From NCBI RefSeq assembly GCF_036373705.1, contig NC_089853.1, positions 6,373,905 to 6,437,904 of the forward strand: 64,000 nt of DNA. Reading direction: 5' to 3'. Below, piece by piece: positions 49,115-62,978 of this stretch (position 1 is the first letter of the stretch; every line of letters begins with the position of its first letter). The position numbers and the translations under genes were made by a program. The notes under the pieces are model-generated. The model did no database searches. It had not been told where the DNA came from and saw only the letters and a program-made list of their open reading frames with translations. The stretch is from Amia ocellicauda. Taxonomy: Eukaryota; Chordata; Actinopteri; Amiiformes; Amiidae.

Positions 49115-49713
49115 TCGCAGCTTTTTCCTCATCAAGTGTAGAATGATTATTAATGATCACAAAATCAGCATTGAGCAGGCGCGCCAGTCCAAAGTAGAAA
49201 GTGGAAAACAAACTGCGTACATTCATGCATAATATACTGTATAGACGCATCAAATATTATGAACTAATGAAACTGCAGATAAAGATGGATCATATTCCAC
49301 TGAAACGAGAAAAGGAAGAATTTAAACACATTTCTGTGTCTTTCTCTGTAAAATCACCATCCTGGATTGGATCATTTTTTATTTAGGGAAATGCTGTTTT
49401 TTGCAGCGCTTTGGTTAGTTAGGAACCCCATATTACAAAACACAATAATGTCAACTCGAAATATTTAACTCCATGACCTGTTGCTAACTTTAATTCGCCA
49501 CACTTGAATTAGGTTTCCTCTTACGCTGTAAAGTCAGGCAGCAAACAGAAGCGAAAGCCGTGCCAGAAACATCAGCAGGAAACAGTCAGAGAGGAGGTTT
49601 GCTTCACAAACGACTGAGAAGGAAAGGATCTTCCCAGCCTTTGCATATTATTTTAAATAATATTATTATTGCTATTATAATATAGGAAAACCTAACGGGA
49701 AATCCGTAAAACA

Positions 49714-49719
49714 AATAAA
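49714..49719 (+). terminator. kcna4: Possible kcna4 poly(A) signal
   Basis: First AATAAA seen about 600 bases after the stop. Kv1.4 transcripts often have long 3' tails, so a later signal may be used. Confidence 0.3.
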
Positions 49720-51075
49720 ATAAGAATTAAATGACGTTTAAGGCACTTTAATAGTTTTCCGTGTCACTTTAGAAACACTTGAAGTATAAAGAAAACATAA
49801 CTTACCGTTTTGCTGTTACAGAATAATCTCTGCCTAGTTTGCACTATAAAATATGCTGGATAAAACAATATACTAATATATATATATCTTTACTGTGATA
49901 CTGTTGAAGGGGTTGGAAGTCACTTGGTAATATGTGCAAGACAATCGCGGAAAAGCCCGACTCTGGACACTCTGTGATATAAGGAAAGATGGATAGGGAA
50001 GTGGGATCCTATAGAGCTTTGTTTTTAGTTTTTTCAATATTTGCTTCTCCTTTTCGGTCACATTCTCCTCCTAATCCTAACTTCACCACCCTGCTCTCTC
50101 TCTCTCTTTCTCTCTCTCCCTCTCATCTCCCCTTCTCTCTCTATCCCATGAAGTAAATACTGACTGAACATACGCCTAAGACTGTAGTGCCCCACTTCAC
50201 CCCAACCCCCACGCTCAGAGAGAAAGTAAATAAATAAGATGTATTGATCGATCATATGCTGATTTTTTCTATCGAGTCCGATACAAGCTGTCTGTGCCAA
50301 AGCTGCGCGTCTCTCGGAGCTCCAGGCCGAGCGCTATACCTGTTGATTGGTCTCCTGCTCTCCTGAATTGCAACCCCTTTGGCAGCAGACCCCCCGAGGG
50401 CAGTTACAATGAGGGTCCACGGCTTCACTGTGTTGCGCCGATGTCACGATTGCTTTCTCCACACTTTTGAATATCTAAAATGCGTAAAACTGACAAAAGA
50501 GCCATATCCGTGGACAGGGCAAGAGCGCGTCAATGGCACAGAGAGTGAGATATCCTAGAAAGATGCAGAGGTATTTCAAACAGAGAGATCGTGCTGATGT
50601 TACAACAGAGAAGCACCTCTTCCATTTACTGACATATCTGCAGCATATCCAGTGGAGCCCCCCAGCCCTCCTCGTTGTCTTATTTTGATGCATTAAATAA
50701 AACCACCTTGACGGATGCACGGAAGAAACGTGTTTGAAAGTGGGAGCCGAGGAGATGTGCACGCACGACCGTGTTGTGTGAAAGGAAGACCCCTCGGCCG
50801 TGAATAGTGCTTTATCTCCTATCTTCCCTTTAATGCCAGAGAATGACAAAAAATGAAAACCCTTTAAATGGAAACTGCTAAACAAACAAACAAGAAATAT
50901 TTTTTAAGTTATGTTTTGGGTACATGGACTTTTTTCTTTCTTTCGTTCCTCTTTTTCGTCAATGGACAATATACCTTCAGAGGAAAAGCAGAATCCGGAG
51001 AACTAATTGTCTTCCCAGAGAGCACCCGCTTACATCGGACAAGGGGGTTTGCACACAGGTATGTCGCACTGCTAT

Positions 51076-51080
51076 CTATA

Positions 51081-51129
<49 letters not shown>

Positions 51130-51166
51130 GTCTATCTATCTATCTGTCTATCTATCTATCTATCTG
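51076..51166. repeat. (TATC)n with TGTC interruptions
   Basis: About 22 tetranucleotide units, mostly TATC, with regularly placed CTGT/TGTC variants. Confidence 0.92.
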
Positions 51167-52277
51167 TCAGAGTGGTGTCTCCAGAGTTAATGTGCCAAGC
51201 TCTTGCCATTGCGCTCAGAGTTCACGGCTGCGTACATCCGCTCCATTCCCAATATTGACAACAGGTGCCACTGTACTTCAAGGAGGGGAAGCTGCCAACG
51301 ACCATGCAGAGGCGTATTTCTCAGTGCAAATGTCTGTAAATGTCGTGTGGATGTTGGCTGAAGTGAGAGTTCAATTACTGGAAGCAGGGCGACCGTTACT
51401 TTCATTGCGCCAATGCGGCTCTTGTGCGTAAAGGGAGTGTGCCAGCGGGGCCGCCTGCGATCCGGACTGGGACAAAGCCCGCTGTGTGAAGGGCTCTGGG
51501 CTTTCAGGGAGGTGGAATAAGGCCTTATTTTCCCGTCCGATTGCACTTTGTTGAATAATTTATAGACATAAACTCATTACGACTGCTGCTGCAGTAATGC
51601 CGAGACTCTCTTTCGGTTATGTCATTGCATATAAGTCATATTTCATTTAATATACAAAACACAAACCAGTTCTTTCCTAACATGAGCACCAAGCAGACCG
51701 CGTTGGTCATTAATCTACATGAATTAGCTTGCCTTTTTTTTAAAGACACAGAAAGGTAAAATAAAGCGTCACCCAGGATTTGTTTTTAAAGAAACGCTTG
51801 AGTTTCCCTCTTACGTGCACCGCACAGACGTGTTCTTTGTAAATGATACGACTAGTCTTTCAGTTCATCACACAGAGATTAATTTATATATCATCATATA
51901 CAACACAGAAATACTGAGAAAAACAACACATAGGTCAATTGAGTAACGACACCACTGCTTTCTCCTGATACAATGATGAAGGTCAATAGAAAGAAGTATC
52001 ACACAATGAATCAGCCAGAACAGTTTCAATTAGATCAGCAATTCACTGCATTATTACTAAGATCCAATTGAGTTTGAGTGAAATAATTTCATTTCAGCTT
52101 CATCTGTTGCTGTTGCTGTACATGCACGTTAATCTACTGTCTCCCAGCTGTTTAAAACAATCTATCTGTCTAAAGTAAACATGCGCTAAATATTTAATTT
52201 CATAAACCTTTTATCTAGGGGAAATGAGAACAAAACTGAAAACAGCAGTAGCTCTGTCAGGAATACTTAATATATGA

Positions 52278-52356
<79 letters not shown>

Positions 52357-52410
52357 TTGCTGTTGTTGTTGTTGTTATTAAGTAATTAATTAATTAATTA
52401 ATTAATCAAT
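52278..52410. repeat. Compound microsatellite (TTA)(GTA)(GTT)(AATT)
   Basis: Four arrays follow one another: TTA to about 52322, GTA to about 52356, GTT to about 52376, then TAAT units. Each differs from its neighbour by one base. Confidence 0.9.
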
Positions 52411-54647
52411 TCACTTTTTACTATTTGATTTACTTTGGGCTTTTGGCCCCGGTCTCAGCCTTTTAAAACCACAATTCCTATGAAGAGGCCTGAGAGAATA
52501 TTGCCTCATTGTAAAAAATATTCAGATATTCAGTAAGAAACGCTGTTAACGGGGTGACATACACTTCATATAGAAGGTGTTTGCTTTGCTATATCGCCTG
52601 TAAGCTGGTTAGCTTGCTCAGTGGCAAATGTCAATCCCTGGACACGAATACTGTCAGATCTGGAACAGAGAATAATGTCAATTCACATCCACATGCCTTC
52701 TCCTTTACAAGAGCACGTACCAGGGGAGATCTCGAGGTTCTCATGACCTCACTGGTTTCTAACAGGCTCACATCGACAGGCTGTTTAGCTGTTGGTGTTG
52801 CCAGATGCACAGTGCCTTTGAATGCTTGACCCATAAGGGGGTCAGTGTTTGGGTTTGCATTGGATAGCCTGAGAATGTCAGAGTACAGTTTCATTGCGAT
52901 TAAGATGATAACAGATTTGATATTATCTTTATTATTTTGGCTTTGGAACACACAAACAAGGGAGAAGAATTGCCCAGACTGCATATTTGCAATCAGATGT
53001 ATTTACATGAAGAAGTTTGTGGTTTCTGTTCTCCGCCACTCTTGTGTGAAGTGTGATTTTCAGAAGCTGTTATGCCAGAAATATAGGGCGAGCGAACTGG
53101 CAAACTTGGAGATGTAGAAAGGAATATGTTCAAAGCGCACACTTTAGTGAAGGCAAACATCGATGGCTGGAAATGGCCAACAGAGCTGCGAACGTGTGAA
53201 TTGCTCTGAGAAGGGATCGTAAGCCCACAGCGACGTGTGAATCCAGAAGTGTGAGATTTTTAACTTAAGGATCGAGCACGTATGTTTCTTTTTGCTTTTT
53301 TTTTTTTGGCAATTCAAGGCAGTTGAGACACCCTGCCAAGTGACAAGGTAAATCAAATCCTCATTAAGATTTCTACCTCTCTTTCAAAGTTGACCAGCCT
53401 TTTTGTAGCTACATCCATTGTTGAATTAATCTTTAAAAACTTTCGCTGTACGTGAGAACACAGCATTGGATTTGGTCCACATGGATTTGGAAGATTTTCT
53501 CTTTCCTTTTTTTTGTATCGGAAAATCATCTGAAGAATGATGGCTCTTTTGAACTGGACTTCAGGTGCATTCTAGCCCTGTGGATTATAAGATAAGGGCT
53601 CGCTGTTGTTTGAGTACAATGAAAGTCAATGGCTTTTATTAGTGTTTATCCTGTCAGGTTTAATTAATTGCCCTTACTTATCTGATAGGCAAGTGTCAGA
53701 CTGTGATGTAGCCCTTTGAAGGTAGCTGCTTAAATACAATAGAAAAATGACAAACATTTTCTCCATGTCTGTAATGGGATACAGATTTAAGGTTCAAAAC
53801 AAGTTTCTGTTTAAAATGCAGTTCTTATTTTTTTTTACTCAGCCCACCCAGTGTACGAAAAACAAAAAGCTAAGTCTGTTTAAATAATTTTATCAGCTGC
53901 ATATTGAAAACACGCACGCAGAAGGAAATATTTAAACTCTGGGCAGAGCTACAGATGCTAAAAATTGAAATAAATAAATTAAATATACATGTGTAAAAGT
54001 CATCTAACAGTTTGAGGGCGAGACATAAACTGCAACCTGGAGAAACGCACGTGGAGGTGTGTGCCGTGTGCATTGTGCTGTGTTGTGAAGGTCACGTGAT
54101 GATGTTTTTTGTGAAGGTGTGCTTTTCTGAACCTGACCTATCAGTGTGCCCTCAACCGTTCACAACATCGTCCAGGCCGGCTGTTTCTCCGATGCGTTTG
54201 TGTATTGAGCTGTACTGCATGGCACACAGATTCGTTTTCACGTCTTGCATTCTGCCCCCGGGGGCCACACAGACATGTCTCTCTTACTGTAATTCGACTA
54301 ATTAAAATAAAACCCGAAACTCAACAGCGAAGCCATTCTTTCCACTCACACAGGAGGTTATCCGGGTTTTTCAGGTTATTCGTCTTTCTCCCATAATTAA
54401 CGCTGTTTGTGTGTCTGTGTTGTAAGGTTTGTGCACAGCCCCAGTAGTGGTATGGCCACTTTATTAGAAAATAAAAACAAACAGACATGTTTTTCAAGAG
54501 GAAAAGATGCATCCAGTTTGGGTAGGTATTGGAAAATAAATAATTTAAGATCCTTCTTGTTAGTTGATCTAAGGATCTCCTTTATTTTAAACACTGTAGT
54601 ACTCTGCAGAGAAATGCAAATTAATGAACGGAAGAAAGTCTTGGATG

Positions 54648-54652
<5 letters not shown>

Positions 54653-54696
<44 letters not shown>
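54653..54696. repeat. (GA)n microsatellite
   Basis: About 22 GA units. Confidence 0.92.
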
Positions 54697-54698
<2 letters not shown>

Positions 54699-55419
54699 CT
54701 CTTCAGCTCTGTCACCAGCTTCACTGAGATTTCGGAGTCTCCTGCTTCCTGATTTGTACCCATCGTGTCCTAAAATAGCTGCAGACGTGGTATTGTGTGT
54801 CATTGGGTTGTGAATCGCTTGCGGGATCTTGAAAGATGGCATGATGTTCCTGCTGTGCTGCAGCATCTTTACAGTCAGGTTCTCCGCATCGCTCTGTGGG
54901 GATGGCTGGGGATGTTGGGACACAATTATTGGTCTGCAACATCTGGGCACCGGTAAACATCTGCCATGGTACCTCAATACCCCTTCCCGTCTTCAAACAG
55001 TGCACAAGGATGGCTGTGCTGGCTGGCTAGTGTCATCAGAAAGACAAAGTGTTCCTTGGGATGTTTATTATTGCACATCTCTGTCATTTGCATTTGCGTT
55101 GCAGGGAAAAATGAAAAGCCTTAAGTAAATAAATGGATCATTTTTCACAGAGGAGTCTTGAAGCCTCATTGAAAAATCTGTGCCTGGACTTTTTGATCAA
55201 TACAGTGCAGCACCTGTACAGAAATCTCACTCACTTCTCATCGATGCAGGTTTGTGCTGGTTCACACAGGCCAGCTGTTGCTTCAGACTCTCAGATGCAG
55301 AGTCTTAAACAGATCCAGGAAAGGAAAGGAAGGACAATTATGTCAGTTTGTAGATTTATAAGTAAGATTTGTATCGACCTGCCGTGCGGTCCTGTGCCGA
55401 TTGGGATCCATAGTCCAGA

Positions 55420-55445
55420 CTGTGCTGGTTCGAATCTGGGATGGA
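55420..55445 (+). repeat. tRNA B-box-like fragment
   Basis: GGTTCGAATCTGGGATGG fits the RNA polymerase III B box at 10 of 11 positions, but no A box or cloverleaf was found. It may be a SINE relic. Confidence 0.25.
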
Positions 55446-58400
55446 TTGGCCTTGAATCTCTCAGGGTTTCCTCAGCTTGTGGCACTATTGTAGAGGAGCA
55501 TTATTCCTGCCCATGATGGTGTAGCTCTTCTGCTCAGACTTGTCAAGGAATCAGCTACTGCCTAGACTCACTTCAGTCCTGAATGACTAACCTGATCATT
55601 GAAACATGCTGGTTTAATGCTAGTGAGCCATGAGACGTGTACATATGTGCTTCACCAATGTATACTGAGGGTCAGCATATCAAAGTGACTCATGGCCACC
55701 CTACCCCTTTTACTCGTCTGCCAAATTAATGTGTCACCTCCTGATTGGCTGGTTATCTGTGAGATTTGTAAAGCAGAGGCTTACAGGACATACCACGACA
55801 CATAAAGCCCTCGACAACGAATTTAGGTGACTTTTAAAAATGTCCCTTTCTATTTGATTTGACTTAATGGTATTCTTTGCTCATGACTTTACAGTCATTA
55901 GTTAATTGTGCCTCTGAAACTCAGCTGTGATTACACCTTCACTAAAGTGTTATTTGAATTAACGGGCTGTACTAGCAAACGGCATTCAATTATTTAAAGA
56001 GCTGATCTACTTTTAAACAAAGACTGTAAGGCTAATGTAGTAATGAAGCATTTAATTCCATAACCGTTTTCTGTCCTTTTTGTTAATGGCTCAATTTAAT
56101 TTTTCAGCTAAAAAAAAGAAAAGAAAGAAAAGGCACAGAGAAACGGTCACAGCCAGTGAATGACATACGGCCAAAAAATATGACAACATCGTGTGTAATA
56201 AGTTCGAGAGGGAACCGATTTGAAATGATTGTTTGCTGAATGTAGGCTGAATAATTTGCAAGGGCTCTCTCTACTCTGTACCGGAGACATACGCCCAAAC
56301 CACACGCAGCCGACTGCCATTGACTGACTGACGAGCTCCACTCCTCGGCGGAGCCTTGTCCAGACAAATTACCTTAACGAGGCATCGGGGACGGCAGGCG
56401 AGGTAGTTCCAGGCGAGCAGGGCTGTCAGACACACACTGCAGGGACTGTCAGGAATCACACCGCAAAGAGGAGGGCAATCGGTCACGTTTCCCCCTGGTT
56501 CAACAAGGGGCTGTTCTTTATTTTCCAAACCATTGGCTCCTAAGAGACACATTAGGTGTGAGGGCACTGCTTTGCGAACGGCTGGTTGAATTGAGAGCTC
56601 TTACCCTGTGTTTATTATTACTAATCGTCTCGCAGAATCTGGACATGGCATTTACTGTAACCTCTGAATGCTCAAGGCTGCCCAGTTTACTTTATTCTAA
56701 ATAAACTGTGTTGTTCAGCTATGGGAATGGGGGAGGAGAGTCGAGCAAGAATTCCTTTAAAACTGGCCTTTTTTTTTGCTGCACTTTCTGTACTGTGTAC
56801 AGGGGTCTAACAAGCTATAAGTCTTACCAGATGGAGAGATTTTTGAAGAAACACTTAATCACTAAACCAACAACTACATCCAGCGATTATTAGGAACATT
56901 TAATAATATTGCCCTTTGCCAGCTGTTAATCAATTCAGCACATGACTACAAATCGTTTAACGGAGATGAGGACAACATCTGCCAAGATGAACACTAGGTC
57001 CTCCGCTTCAGGCCACAGTGCAAATAGCAGAGTATGAGATGTAGTCAAAGTCATACGGGGAGACTGAGGACAAGTTCAAACCTAGCTGCAGAAATCAACA
57101 ACATTGCTGAAGTGGGCTTCTGTGACACCTCGCATGTCAAAACTGCCTGGCACTAGGGACACGATACTCTGAAAAACAGGTGTTGGTTAGTACAGATTCA
57201 GACCTGCAATTTCTGTACTGTAGAAACGTCTAATGTTTGAACGTTATTTGTATACTCTCTATCAGAGGCCTGAGCAGGACTCCGGCAAGATGCTCGATCT
57301 CTCTTCATGTCATGAGTGCAGTTGCTTTGGCAGGGAGCTGTAATTCGACCTGCACACAAAACAAAAGGCAATTTATCTTGTGCTGATAAATATTTTACCT
57401 CGTTGCCATCCTCATTTATGTTCCACAAAAAGGAAAAAAGGTTATACTTGACCAGATGACAAACGTTCGATAGTGGGCACACCATGAAATGTTTCCAGGA
57501 CCAGTTTGTCTTGAGATGCACTTATTCACTCTTAGCATTGTGACATGGTGTGTATCTTGTTGGTAGTTGGACGGGTCCCTTCACCATAAAATTAATACAG
57601 TAATACAGAACATAAAAAACAAAACCCTCACTATCCAATTCCATCAATTACACATCAAACTGTACAAAGCACACAACTTGGTACAGCCCAAGACCATTGG
57701 ATCTGTCTTTTTCCATTGGTAATATTATATATTATATAGTATATGGGTTTGCTGTAGATTTATCTTGCAAAAGGAACTGACCATGAAATATTTTTTTTTC
57801 CTTGCAAATGTCTGGGAAGAAAAACACAAAAACCCTCCAACAGAACCAAAAACAAATGGAACATGTAAAGCAAAATGATCACATTAATTGAATCATTTCC
57901 CAGAGTATTGTGACAGGACTGTAGCCTGTGGGTACATTTATATCTCTTCAGACACTTACAATTATGAATACATTGCACATTTAAGACATCATAAATAGTA
58001 ATGACTCTTTCCCTTTAGGTGCTTTTTGATATAGCGCACATAACAATGCCCTTTACAATCGGATTAGAAGTGACTTCCCTGAAGAAATGTAGCCAAAATG
58101 TCGTGCTAATATTTATATAATGCATGTGAGCAATTTTTTATTTTTTTTTAATAACCGTGAGGCTGAATACGAAATGAAGGTCTGAAAATAGATCATGCGC
58201 GGACTGTGAAATAAAGCTTTTGGCAGATGGTGACACAGTGACTACATCCATGTGTAATCATCTGGGGTAAAAATGAGATCAAATTGGGATATTTTTATAT
58301 CGATTTACGGGGTGCACATAGAAAAAGTCGAGCAAAGAATTTGAAAGGAATTCGGACATAGTTCAGATCTGTCAATAATCAAACCGTAGCTCGAGCTTTG

Positions 58401-59661
58401 TGTGAAACTATTTTTCTCTTTTGTGCGTTTGCTCAAAAAAATCCTGAAAGTGATGTTGGCTGCTGGGGATGAAGGGTGTTCAATGTCGGTGAAAGATTGA
58501 CAGATTGAAGGGGTTAAAGACACAAGACAGTGATTGATTTCTACACACAAATGGAAGAATGTAGTCATGTGGAGAAGGAAGGCCAGTCCACATCTCCTCA
58601 CTTCACTGCCGATGACACTTGACGAATCAACACACGGCAGAAACAGTTACGAGGGAAAGATCGCACACAGAGGACTGTTTGCTCCAAATAACTTGTCATC
58701 TCTCCACATCATATATTGTGCTATTGGAACAGATTTAATTTTGCCTGACAAACCTTGATTCATCCCACAGCATGGGGATTCGCATTTCAGGCCAAGACAG
58801 GCAGGATCCGATCCTTTCCCCCGTGGGTTTCTTGATGAGAGCACGTTGAGTTTTAATTCAACTGGCAGGTTGTTCTGAGAGTAGCATTGTTCAATTTGAG
58901 GACGACGGTTCTCATCTCTGCACGCTGGTGGAGATCAGGAATGGCACGTTTCTGAGTGGCATCCCGGCACTGAGGACAAAGTATGTGACTCCAGATTGAA
59001 GCGTGGCATGCTCTTCCTGTTTTTCCTGTTTTTCAGTGTTATCTCTGACCTACAATGCAGTCGGGCCGTGTCCGTAAAAGATGAATAACCCAAACATTCA
59101 CAGGACAGACACAAGACTCAAGGCGGTCTATTTTGTCATCGTGTGTTTTTGGTAAGCGTTGCCTTTGAAGGCGGCTGCAGAATTTCTGATAGGCGGACAC
59201 TTGTGGCGTGCCGGTTCTCCGGTGCTGAGACTGCCAGAGCCACTCCTCTTCACCACAGCTCTGCAGGACACAGGTCACGATTCAGAGCAAGACGAGCAAT
59301 GCTCTCCACCCCAGTCCCTTCAGCTCTGCGGTGTGATGTGTTATTGTGTCGATAGACGCATCGAGGGCCTCACCCTACTATTCCATCAATGCTGGATTGC
59401 GCTAGTGTCCAAAATATCACAACACACGCCGGCAATCATGCTGTCCTTCACACAGACCGGCCTCAGCTCAGCGTCTGACCTCCAGTAAATCCGCTGCTGG
59501 CAGAGGCTGTCTTGTCCCGTTACATTTGGTCTTAGAGGGTACAGCATTGCAGCAGCACATTGGTGTCTAGTAAGCCCTGGTATTATGGGCTGCCTGCTTT
59601 GTCAAGATGACTTCAGTGACAGTCAGTGATGTTGGCAAAAGAGCAAACTCCTTCCTTCCTT

Positions 59662-59668
<7 letters not shown>

Positions 59669-59692
<24 letters not shown>
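59669..59692. repeat. (CT)n microsatellite
   Basis: About twelve CT units after a CCTT-rich stretch. Confidence 0.85.
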
Positions 59693-59693
<1 letters not shown>

Positions 59694-61333
59694 GTTTGAG
59701 TACACTTCTTTGGATTCTTGCCGGGAATATTGTTGCACGACAGTAATGACTTTTACACAGTAACCTTAACGAAGACCTTGACTCACTCACAGCTCAACGT
59801 ATGGTTCCAATTAATGGTGGGAATAGTAACAATTTTTAAAGAGCCATGTAATGGATAAACTTTGCCGAAAACAGGACCCTTTCCCTGCGATGTGATAAAT
59901 GACCTGCCATTATAGTAAATTGCTCCCCCCTCCCTTTGAAGACAAACCACTCGTGAAGCGTTCACTTCATCTGAAGCAGACAGTATAGACACAGCAGTTT
60001 CAGCCGCCATGGGGCAAAGTCACTCCTAGGATTGCTTAGGCTCGACTGGTTTCAAAGGGAATTGTGTTTTTATGTTCTTGGACGTATTCAATCAATCAAA
60101 CAATCAGCTGGTCGATCGATTGATCAGTTTATGAATAGATAGATTTTTGGCAGCTTTTCACGTTACAGTCAGGCATGGTAGTCGGACGTACTAATCACAA
60201 GGAGCTTTTTTTCATGCAGGACACAAACAAAAGATAAAGGGGAGAAATTATTAAATATAACCCTGTCAAAGCCATTAGCTAAGATAACTTCAGGCCATGG
60301 TTTTGTAAGCCGAGCACACTTGATTCTTGTCACTTTGTTTCCCCTTTAAACATCATTCAGTCCACCTACAGCTTTTTAAAGAGAGTGCTGTATTTATTAG
60401 TCAGACCTGGACAGCTGTTATGTAAGTGAAAGTAAAGTTTGCAGTCCTTGCATATGCAAAGACGCTGGTCTCTGGATATGTCATTAAAACAGTACAGTTG
60501 CCACCCGACTCATTGGACGTCCAATTAGTTAAACCTGATACGCAGCCGTGATATTTGATAGGACACTGAAAATACCAAATTAGCATAGCATTTTCTCTTA
60601 TTTGGTTTTGGTACGTGCTTTTAACAATAGGTCCTTTTTCTCCCAAGCACAGTCTGTGATTTTTATGAAGTCACAGTTTCCTGTTCTGGACAGAGAACTT
60701 GAATTCCAGACCTATTCCTCGACTGGAAGCTTTCCATTAGGGTGATGGAAAACTCCGCCTCTGCTTTCCTTGTTTCTGTTTCTGTTTTTTGTGTGTGTGT
60801 GTTTTCGCTTTCTTGGACACGTCAACAAATCTTGATCGTTATCACTTTGACAGAGATGTGAGATGCTTGTGTTTTCAAAGTCAGGACTTGTGGATTGGCA
60901 CGAGGACAGGTCTCCTGTCATGAAGGCATTTAAGACAAACACATGCTTTAAAAAAATAGAAGTCTTTATGTAGCGATGGATTATTACAGTTTCTAGTTTC
61001 ACAGCAAATGCCAGTTAGTTAATACTGACAACACAATCCTACTGGGAGGGCCGTGTTGCGAACCTACACTGATTATAATATGCTGAAACAGCTCACCAAG
61101 GGCCAGGAATTGAGGTTATGTGGTACAGGTCCATCTTCAGTTCAATTCAGGTCAGTTTCTTTGGTTTATAAAATGCTACAATCCCAGAACAGAGCCTGGA
61201 TAGTATGAGATCTTAGGATGTGAGGATTTAACCTATCTGTTGTCTAATGGCTGTCTAATGGAATATAACATTTCAATATAACAGTGATAAAATAAACAAA
61301 TACATAACAGTGATATTAAAGCACTCTTGTCTG

Positions 61334-61335
<2 letters not shown>

Positions 61336-61378
<43 letters not shown>
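61336..61378. repeat. (CT)n microsatellite
   Basis: About 21 CT units. Confidence 0.9.
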
Positions 61379-61381
<3 letters not shown>

Positions 61382-62010
61382 CCAACCAAGCAAGGAGCGA
61401 AAAGGGGGACATCTTGTCCTCAGTTTCAATGACATTGTCAACCCGAGTGCATGATTCCTTCCTGAAGGAGACATGAACTTGGATGGTAATTTTACAATTG
61501 GCAAAGTTTCGATCTAATCTGGGCCTTATCCAGACGCGAGCGTTCAAGATAAGAGCACTGATTTCAACGTGAGGGGAATTAAAAGCTGTCCCCGTCCCTG
61601 TGTCAGCCTCTCCTGAAGGGGAAAGGCCGTCAGTATCTCGCAGTGGTTCGCTGTGGGGAACAGAAACATTCAGACATTCAGAGAGAATTCAGGCAGGATA
61701 TGCAAATGTGCACAGGGCAACATTCATGCATTTATTTATTTATCTCTTAACAAAGTGAAACACTCGAAACAAAGTGAATTTGGCACCGGCAACGAATCCA
61801 CTTCCCATACAATCATCTCTCGCTCCGTTAAACCCGTGCACCTCACTTTGCTCTCAATTATTATCAGGGAATTATGCAAATGCTGTGTTCAGTAATACCT
61901 TTTAAGGTGATTCGGTCCAGCTACTTGTGTGTATTTATTTTTATTCTGTGGATGGAGATGGGATAAGAGTGTGGAGCTCTGTTGCTTCTCCCAGATGATT
62001 ATGGCCCAGC

Positions 62011-62107
62011 CTGCCTCTTGAATAGTAGCTTCGTGATGGCCGTGCCAAGCTTGTTCACATTGAGGAGAACATGGCTGGGTTAAAGCACAGACTAGGAGAA
62101 TTAGCAT
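62011..62107 (+). repeat. Duplicated repeat, copy 1
   Basis: It shares TGCCTCTTGAA-AGTAG, GCTTGTTCACAT-GAGGAGA-CATGGCT and GGGTTAAAGCACA-ACTAG with the copy at 62884-62978, about 870 bases away and in the same orientation. The family is not recognised. Confidence 0.75.
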
Positions 62108-62191
62108 TGATTTATGCAGCCGTGTAGAGAACGCCTTTGTAATGTTCTCTGGAGTGTCTCTCAGCGCTCTGCATTAAATCAGTCTCTCTCT

Positions 62192-62239
62192 CTCACAAAC
62201 ACACACACACACAGCTCTCTCCATTACCTGAGTCTCTTT

Positions 62240-62284
<45 letters not shown>

Positions 62285-62446
62285 CTCTCTGCATTACTTG
62301 AGTCTCTTTCACACACATACACTGACACACACAGACTCACAGACTCATACACAACACACACACTCTCCTATATACACACACTCACATACACACTGATACA
62401 CCCTCACACACTTACACACACAAAGTTTTTCTGCACTACTTTAGAG

Positions 62447-62514
<68 letters not shown>
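62192..62514. repeat. Dense (CA)n block
   Basis: CA arrays at 62196-62212, 62242-62283 and 62453-62512, joined by CACACT/CTCACA variants and a recurring CTCTCTGCATTAC-like spacer. The spacer recurs with each array, so the block grew by larger duplication as well as slippage. Confidence 0.9.
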
Positions 62515-62517
<3 letters not shown>

Positions 62518-62883
62518 GCAGTAGAATACACAACTTAAATTAAGTCAGGGCTGTGGTCTGGTCCTTGACGCAACAGGATGGTGAATATTGTTGATTATTT
62601 TTGTAACGTGTTGGTGTCAATGAATCACTGCCACTATAACCTTTTAAATGTATTTTTCCATTTCCGAAAAATGACTGGTTCAACCACTTGAGCAATTCCT
62701 AAATATCCCTGTAAGCTGCCATTGTTTGGGCTAAATCCAGAGGCCAGTTCTGACCAGCAGAACTATTTTGGTTTTACTCTCTGTCCTTCAGCTGAACAAA
62801 CAAGGCTGATTACTGTGTGGTTAAGATCCTGATGTTCTGATAATGGCTCTGCCCAGGTTTATATATATATATATATATATATA

Positions 62884-62978
62884 CATGCCTCTTGAACAGT
62901 AGTGTAATCCTGGTCGGGCCAGCTTGTTCACATGGAGGAGAGCATGGCTTGGGTTAAAGCACACACTAGCTGAAATAG
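62884..62978 (+). repeat. Duplicated repeat, copy 2
   Basis: Second copy of the repeat at 62011-62107, preceded by an (AT)n run (62861-62882). Identity is roughly 80% by eye. Confidence 0.75.

Noticed and set aside
47324-49135. 603-codon open frame on the minus strand opposite kcna4
   Set aside because: It is the mirror of a GC-rich, codon-biased gene. It has no domain and kcna4 is certain on the other strand.
55420-55445. tRNA gene suggested by a B-box match
   Set aside because: No A box, acceptor stem or anticodon arm could be drawn around it.
55133-55516. 127-codon frame after kcna4
   Set aside because: No domain or recognisable signal; composition and context are those of intergenic DNA.
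62114-62524. 136-codon frame rich in Thr-His
   Set aside because: It is the translation of CA repeats.
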